From Bradyrhizobium sacchari (GTDB lineage Bacteria; Pseudomonadota; Alphaproteobacteria; Rhizobiales; Xanthobacteraceae), in NCBI RefSeq assembly GCF_002068095.1, contig NZ_LWIG01000007.1, positions 808,123-872,122 on the forward strand: 64,000 bases of DNA, written 5' to 3'. The translations under genes were made by a program, and so were the position numbers. Shown here in pieces: positions 59,375-64,000 of the stretch; position 1 is the stretch's first letter; the number at the start of each line of letters is the position of its first letter. The notes under the pieces are model-generated. The model saw nothing but the letters and a program-made list of their open reading frames with translations. It was not told the origin of the DNA and ran no database searches.

Positions 59375-59515
59375 CCGCCCCGGCGAAGGCCGGGACCAGG
59401 GAGCAGTTGTCGCGCGAGACTGGCGACCACGAGTCTTCGCCAAACTACTCCCTGTGGTTATGGGTCCCGGATCTGCGAGCGCTTTGGGCGCGCTTGTCCG
59501 GGACGACGAGTGAGA
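59375..59515. repeat. Dispersed intergenic repeat, copy 2 of the GGTCCCGGC type
   Basis: Begins CCCCGGCGAAGGCCGGGACC and continues AGGGAGCAGTTG, with a paired CAAACTACTCCCTGTGG near the end, then GTTATGGGTCCCGG and TGTCCGGGACGACGAGT. The ends resemble the element at 441-560. It fills the gap between NMO paralogue 3 and the thioesterase, so it could separate or stabilise the transcripts. Confidence 0.6.
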
Positions 59516-59533
59516 CATACGTAGCGACAGCGA

Positions 59534-60502
59534 TCACAACGGCGGATCGATCGCTTCGTCGTATTCCTTCTTGAACCGCGCGATCAGCTCGGCGGCGGGC
59601 ACGATGCCCTCGACGCTGCCGATGCCCTGGCCCGAGCCCCAGATCTCCTTCCACGCCTTCGGCTTGGCGCGCTCGCCCGAGGCGTCGGTGCCGAAATTCA
59701 TCTTGGAGGGATCGGAGGTCGGCAGATTCTCCGGATCCATGCCGGCGGCGAGGATCGAGGGCTTCAGGTAGTTGCCGTGCACGCCGGTGAAGAGGTTGGA
59801 ATAAACGATATCGTCGGCGCTCGAGCCCGCGATCATCTCCTTGTACTTCTCGACGGCATTGGCCTCCTTGGTCGCGATGAAGGCCGAGCCGATATAGGCG
59901 AAGTCGGCCCCCAGGATGCGCGCGGCACGGATCGCCTTGCCGTTGCCGATGGCGCCCGACAGCGCGATCGGGCCATCGAACCACTTGCGCGTCTCTGCGA
60001 CGAAAGCCAGCGGCGAGATCGTGCCGGCATGACCGCCGGCGCCGGCCGCGACCAGGATCAGGCCGTCGGCGCCCTTCTCGATCGCCTTGCGCGCGAATTT
60101 CTGGTTGATCACGTCGTGGAAGACGATGCCGCCCCAGCCATGCACGGCCTGATTCAGCTCCTCGCGCGCCCCTAACGAGGAGATGATCATCGGCACCTTG
60201 TACTTGGCGCACAGCTGCATGTCGTGATCGAGCCGGTTGTTCGACTTGTGCACGATCTGGTTGACCGCGAACGGCGCCGACGGCTTGTCGGGATGCGCGC
60301 GATCATAGGCCGCGAGTTCTTCGGTGATCCGCGCCAGCCATTCGTCGAGCAGCTCCGGCGGCCGCGCGTTCAGCGCCGGGAACGAGCCGACCACACCTGC
60401 CTTGCACTGCGCGATCACGAGATCGGGCACCGAGATGATGAAGAGCGGCGAGCCGATCACGGGGATCGACAAACGCCCTTTGAAAAGGGCAGGCATGGAC
60501 AT
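59534..60502 (-). CDS. Nitronate monooxygenase family flavoprotein (paralogue 3)
   Basis: A 322-aa TIM-barrel flavoprotein. Blocks GSPLFIISVPDLVIAQCKAGVVGSFPALNARP, FHDVINQKFARKAIEKGADGLILVAAGAGGHAGTISPL and NLFTGVHGNYLKPSILAAGMDPENLP are nearly the same as in paralogue 1 (14071-15045), so these two are recent relatives. FMN-dependent; nitronate oxidation is the family label only. Near thioesterase and acyl-CoA synthetase paralogue 2. Confidence 0.9.
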   Translation of the reverse strand: MSMPALFKGRLSIPVIGSPLFIISVPDLVIAQCKAGVVGSFPALNARPPELLDEWLARITEELAAYDRAHPDKPSAPFAVNQIVHKSNNRLDHDMQLCAKYKVPMIISSLGAREELNQAVHGWGGIVFHDVINQKFARKAIEKGADGLILVAAGAGGHAGTISPLAFVAETRKWFDGPIALSGAIGNGKAIRAARILGADFAYIGSAFIATKEANAVEKYKEMIAGSSADDIVYSNLFTGVHGNYLKPSILAAGMDPENLPTSDPSKMNFGTDASGERAKPKAWKEIWGSGQGIGSVEGIVPAAELIARFKKEYDEAIDPPL

Positions 60503-60657
60503 TGCGAAACGATCCTCTTCAGGCGGTCAAACGAAGGTTGGGCGCCATACCAACAAGGCAATCTTTCCACTGTCAAGTATTGCGTTTGGACGCCGCAGCG
60601 GATGCCGCTACCGCAATTCCAAGCAGCGGAATTCCAGCCTCCTAAGTCTATCTGTCC

Positions 60658-60743
60658 GTCATTGCGAGCGAAGCGAAGCAATGCAGGAATGTATCCGCGG
60701 GGACAGTCTGGATTGCTTCGTCGCAAGAGCTCCTCGCAATGAC
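60658..60743. repeat. GTCATTGCGAGCG palindromic repeat, copy 2
   Basis: GTCATTGCGAG at 60658-60668 and CTCGCAATGAC at 60733-60743 pair; inside are GCGAAGCAATGCAG and CTGGATTGCTTCG. Related to 21375-21452. It lies between the aspA stop and NMO paralogue 3. Confidence 0.85.
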
Positions 60744-60770
60744 GAGACGAGAGTGGTGGGTAGCCAACAA

Positions 60771-62171
<1,401 letters not shown>

Positions 62172-62207
62172 GGGCACTCCTTGTTGCGTGCGCGCCGCGC
62201 CATCATG

Positions 62208-62732
62208 TCAGTTCTGGCACAGCGCGCTGGTCACGAAAGTATCGGTGCGGCAGTCGTCCGGCTTGCGTTGCCTGCCCGGGATGAGAACCTTGGCCGAGCA
62301 CTTCTCGGCGGAATCGGCGCTGAGGCTCTTGCCTTCCTTGTAACCCTTGCCCTGGCAGAGCTGGTCGGCGGCCTGCTTGCAGTCGGGCGCGCCGTTCGAG
62401 GAGACCGGGCAGACCACGCGCCCGGACACCATGGTCGAGGGCTTGGTCAGCCGCGACAGGTCATTCACGGTTTCGCTGGGACTTTTGATCGGCGGCAGGA
62501 TCGAGGGCAGCTTATCGAACAGCTTGCCCATTTCGTTGATCAGCCCGGGATTCTCCTCGCCCGCCGGCGGCGCCGATGGAGCCGGCGTCGATGGCGGCGC
62601 CCCCTGCTCCTGGAGGCCGAGCGATGGCGGCCGGGATTGTGGCCATCCCGCACCGCCGGCGCCGAGCAGGATCAGCGCCACCGCTAATATCAGCGTCCCG
62701 AGCCGCGCGGCCGGATTGCCGGATCGAACCAT
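62208..62732 (-). CDS. Exported Cys-rich hypothetical protein
   Basis: 174 aa from ATG 62732 (an ATG one codon upstream is equivalent). One N-terminal hydrophobic segment (LGTLILAVALILLGAGGAGWP), a Pro/Ser linker, then a C-terminal domain with six Cys: VVCPVSSNGAPDCKQAADQLCQGKGYKEG, SAEKCSAKVL, PDDCRTDTFVTSALCQN. The even number suggests disulfides in the periplasm. No family recognised. Confidence 0.75.
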   Translation of the reverse strand: MVRSGNPAARLGTLILAVALILLGAGGAGWPQSRPPSLGLQEQGAPPSTPAPSAPPAGEENPGLINEMGKLFDKLPSILPPIKSPSETVNDLSRLTKPSTMVSGRVVCPVSSNGAPDCKQAADQLCQGKGYKEGKSLSADSAEKCSAKVLIPGRQRKPDDCRTDTFVTSALCQN

Positions 62733-62781
62733 CATGGCTGCAATCGTAGCCGAAGCCGGCGCAGCGGCAAAGCGTGGAGGT

Positions 62782-63363
62782 CTAGATCAGCTTGATCGCC
62801 ACCACGAAGCCCAGCACCAGCACGACGGCGCCGATCGTCACCCACAATCCGAGATGCTCCTCGAGCTTGTGCCGGATCCAGTCGCCGTAGCGGTTGAGCA
62901 GGATCGCCACGATGAAGAAGCGTCCGCCGCGCGCGACGATCGAGCACAGGGTGAAGAGGATGAGATTATAGCCGGCAAAGCCCGAAGTGATGGTGACGAG
63001 CTTATAAGGGATCGGCGTCAGTCCCTTGAGCAGGATGATGACTGCGCCCCATTCCGCATAAGAGGCGCGGAAGGCTTCGACCTTGTCGCCGAGGCCGTAG
63101 ACCTGAATCAGCCAATGACCGACGGAGTCGAACAGCAGCGCGCCGATGGCGTAGCCAAGGAGGCCGCCGAGCACCGACGTGATCGTGCAGACCAGGGCAT
63201 AGACCCAGGCGCGCTGCGGGCGCGCCAGCGACATCGGTATCAGCATCACATCCGGCGGTACCGGAAAGAAGGAGCTTTCTGCGAAAGCCACGGCTCCCAT
63301 GATCCAGAGCGCGTAGGGCTTGTGGGCGGCGTCGATACACCAGTCGTAGATACGTTTCAGCAT
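62782..63363 (-). CDS. YqaA/DedA-like membrane protein
   Basis: A 193-aa protein with about five helices, from ATG 63363. FAESSFFPVPPDVMLIPMSLARPQRAW and IILLKGLTPIPYKLVTITSGFAGYNLILF are the conserved re-entrant blocks of the SNARE-associated/VTT (DedA) domain, with the Pro and Arg positions kept. Probably involved in lipid scrambling or export as proposed for DedA/VTT proteins. Convergent genes none; hisE is upstream on the same strand. Confidence 0.85.
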   Translation of the reverse strand: MLKRIYDWCIDAAHKPYALWIMGAVAFAESSFFPVPPDVMLIPMSLARPQRAWVYALVCTITSVLGGLLGYAIGALLFDSVGHWLIQVYGLGDKVEAFRASYAEWGAVIILLKGLTPIPYKLVTITSGFAGYNLILFTLCSIVARGGRFFIVAILLNRYGDWIRHKLEEHLGLWVTIGAVVLVLGFVVAIKLI

Positions 63364-63420
63364 GGCGCCGCGATGAAGCACCATGGGGCGGATTTGTCCA
63401 CCGCGAGTTTTGTGAAGCTT

Positions 63421-63825
63421 TTAATGGCGCTTGCGCGCCGTTCGGTTCTCGAGCGCGACAATTGGCCGCCTGGCGGCCACGCGCGGCGACGCAACTTTGG
63501 GCAGCTTCATGGCCGACTTTGGCAGCTTCTCGGCGATGCCGAGCATGTCTTCCCGCCGCGTCATCTCGCGCCAGACGTCCTCGGGGCGCACGCCAGCCGA
63601 GGCCCAGAGCACGGTCAGATTGTAGAGCAGGTCGGCGCTTTCCCGGATCACGGCCTCGCTGTCGCCATTGACGGCATCGATGACGACTTCGATGGCCTCC
63701 TCGGCCAGTTTCTTCGCCATTTTGGAGGGGCCGCGCTGAAACAGCCGGGCGGTGCGCGATGTTGCCGGATCAAGATTCCTGGCCGCGAGCACAGCCAGAT
63801 ATAGCCGCTCAAGCGAATCACTCAT
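63421..63825 (-). CDS. hisE: Phosphoribosyl-ATP pyrophosphatase
   Basis: Second step of histidine synthesis, PR-ATP to PR-AMP. From ATG 63825, 134 aa (a TTG three codons upstream is possible). The MazG-like helical fold keeps KKLAEEAIEVVIDAVNGDSEAVIRESADLLYNLTVLW, with the metal-binding acidic residues. A basic C-terminal extension (VASPRVAARRPIVALENRTARKRH) is unusual. hisE stands apart from other his genes here. Confidence 0.9.
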   Translation of the reverse strand: MSDSLERLYLAVLAARNLDPATSRTARLFQRGPSKMAKKLAEEAIEVVIDAVNGDSEAVIRESADLLYNLTVLWASAGVRPEDVWREMTRREDMLGIAEKLPKSAMKLPKVASPRVAARRPIVALENRTARKRH

Positions 63826-63884
63826 GGTACTCAAAACTACTCTAAACTAATGGCGAGCGCGTTAACGTCCAGCAATAAAAGCAG

Positions 63885-63921
63885 AAAACAGGCCGGCGCG
63901 ACAAGCGTGACGGCCTGTTTT
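63885..63921. terminator. Terminator between the last two minus-strand genes
   Basis: AAAACAGGCCG (63885-63895) pairs with CGGCCTGTTTT (63911-63921) around a 15-base loop. The stem with flanking A and T runs works on either strand. On the minus strand it follows the partial gene ending at 63944. Confidence 0.75.
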
Positions 63922-63943
63922 GGTCAACCTTTGGTAGCCGGGG

Positions 63944-64000
63944 TCAGTAGCAGTTCTGGAAGTAGCCCTGGCCGCAGAGCTCGGATGGTGCCGAACCGCC
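63944..64000 (-). CDS. C-terminal end of an unidentified protein
   Basis: The last 18 codons and stop of a minus-strand gene that enters from beyond the right edge: GGSAPSELCGQGYFQNCY. Two cysteines near the end, preceding the terminator. Too little to name; a small secreted protein is plausible. Confidence 0.5.
   Translation of the reverse strand, partial: GGSAPSELCGQGYFQNCY

Overview
The window reads as chromosomal DNA from a Bradyrhizobium-like alphaproteobacterium (Nitrobacteraceae). The signs are high GC with strongly GC-biased third codon positions, a TlpA whose length and active-site numbering match the Bradyrhizobium protein as I remember it, the tlpA / argH-lptM-lysA arrangement, an etfB-etfA pair, and many dispersed intergenic palindromes. 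I see no plasmid, phage, insertion sequence or CRISPR signature. The genus call is an inference from gene content; no 16S rRNA lies in the window.

Layout. 1-9 kb is mostly core metabolism: the tail of a beta-hydroxyacid dehydrogenase, lysA-lptM-argH (minus), tlpA (plus), a YjfB-like protein, 3-hydroxybutyryl-CoA dehydrogenase, etfA/etfB, a PduO-type cobalamin adenosyltransferase and a twin-TM protein. 9-13 kb holds YihY, a soluble hybrid histidine kinase overlapping it tail-to-tail, gluQ, and an AlkA-type glycosylase. 13-18 kb is a LysR regulator divergent from a nitronate-monooxygenase-like (NMO), periplasmic binding protein and acyl-CoA synthetase set. 18-19.1 kb carries two envelope/stress genes. 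19.5-25.7 kb contains a flavin monooxygenase with an NTF2-like front domain, an NHL-repeat protein, an HNH endonuclease, and a coupled GH16-GH1 beta-glucan hydrolysis pair. 25.7-30.7 kb mixes decayed genes (a GT87-like relic, an AraC relic, a broken small membrane gene) with a DMT transporter, dodecin and a membrane diguanylate cyclase.

31.3-38.7 kb is a six-gene peptide-uptake unit on the minus strand: M20 amidohydrolase, substrate-binding protein, two permeases, two ATPases. 39-48 kb holds an HtrA-like protein that has lost its catalytic triad, an alpha/beta hydrolase, a DsbA-like protein, lrgB with a frameshifted lrgA, two thioesterases divergent from a TetR regulator with two matching operator palindromes, PsiF, an AbrB-type membrane protein, dsbB and tRNA-Leu(CAA). 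48-55 kb is small hypothetical or secreted proteins plus a LuxR-type response regulator coupled to a 7TMR-DISM-like histidine kinase. 55.5-60.5 kb has two more NMO paralogues around a second acyl-CoA synthetase and a thioesterase. 60.7-64 kb has aspA, a secreted Cys-rich protein, YqaA, hisE and the end of another gene.

Themes worth following. (1) An acyl-CoA module (NMO + acyl-CoA synthetase, with or without thioesterase) occurs twice. (2) Three good matches to the alphaproteobacterial EcfG general-stress promoter (GGAAC-N16/17-CGTT) sit in front of dodecin, a 68-aa membrane protein and a 226-aa membrane-anchored protein. (3) The TetR/thioesterase intergenic region carries two copies of one palindromic operator. 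(4) An HtrA-fold protein is probably a pseudoprotease. (5) Several genes are caught in decay. I did not find a clearly novel multi-gene defence or mobile system.
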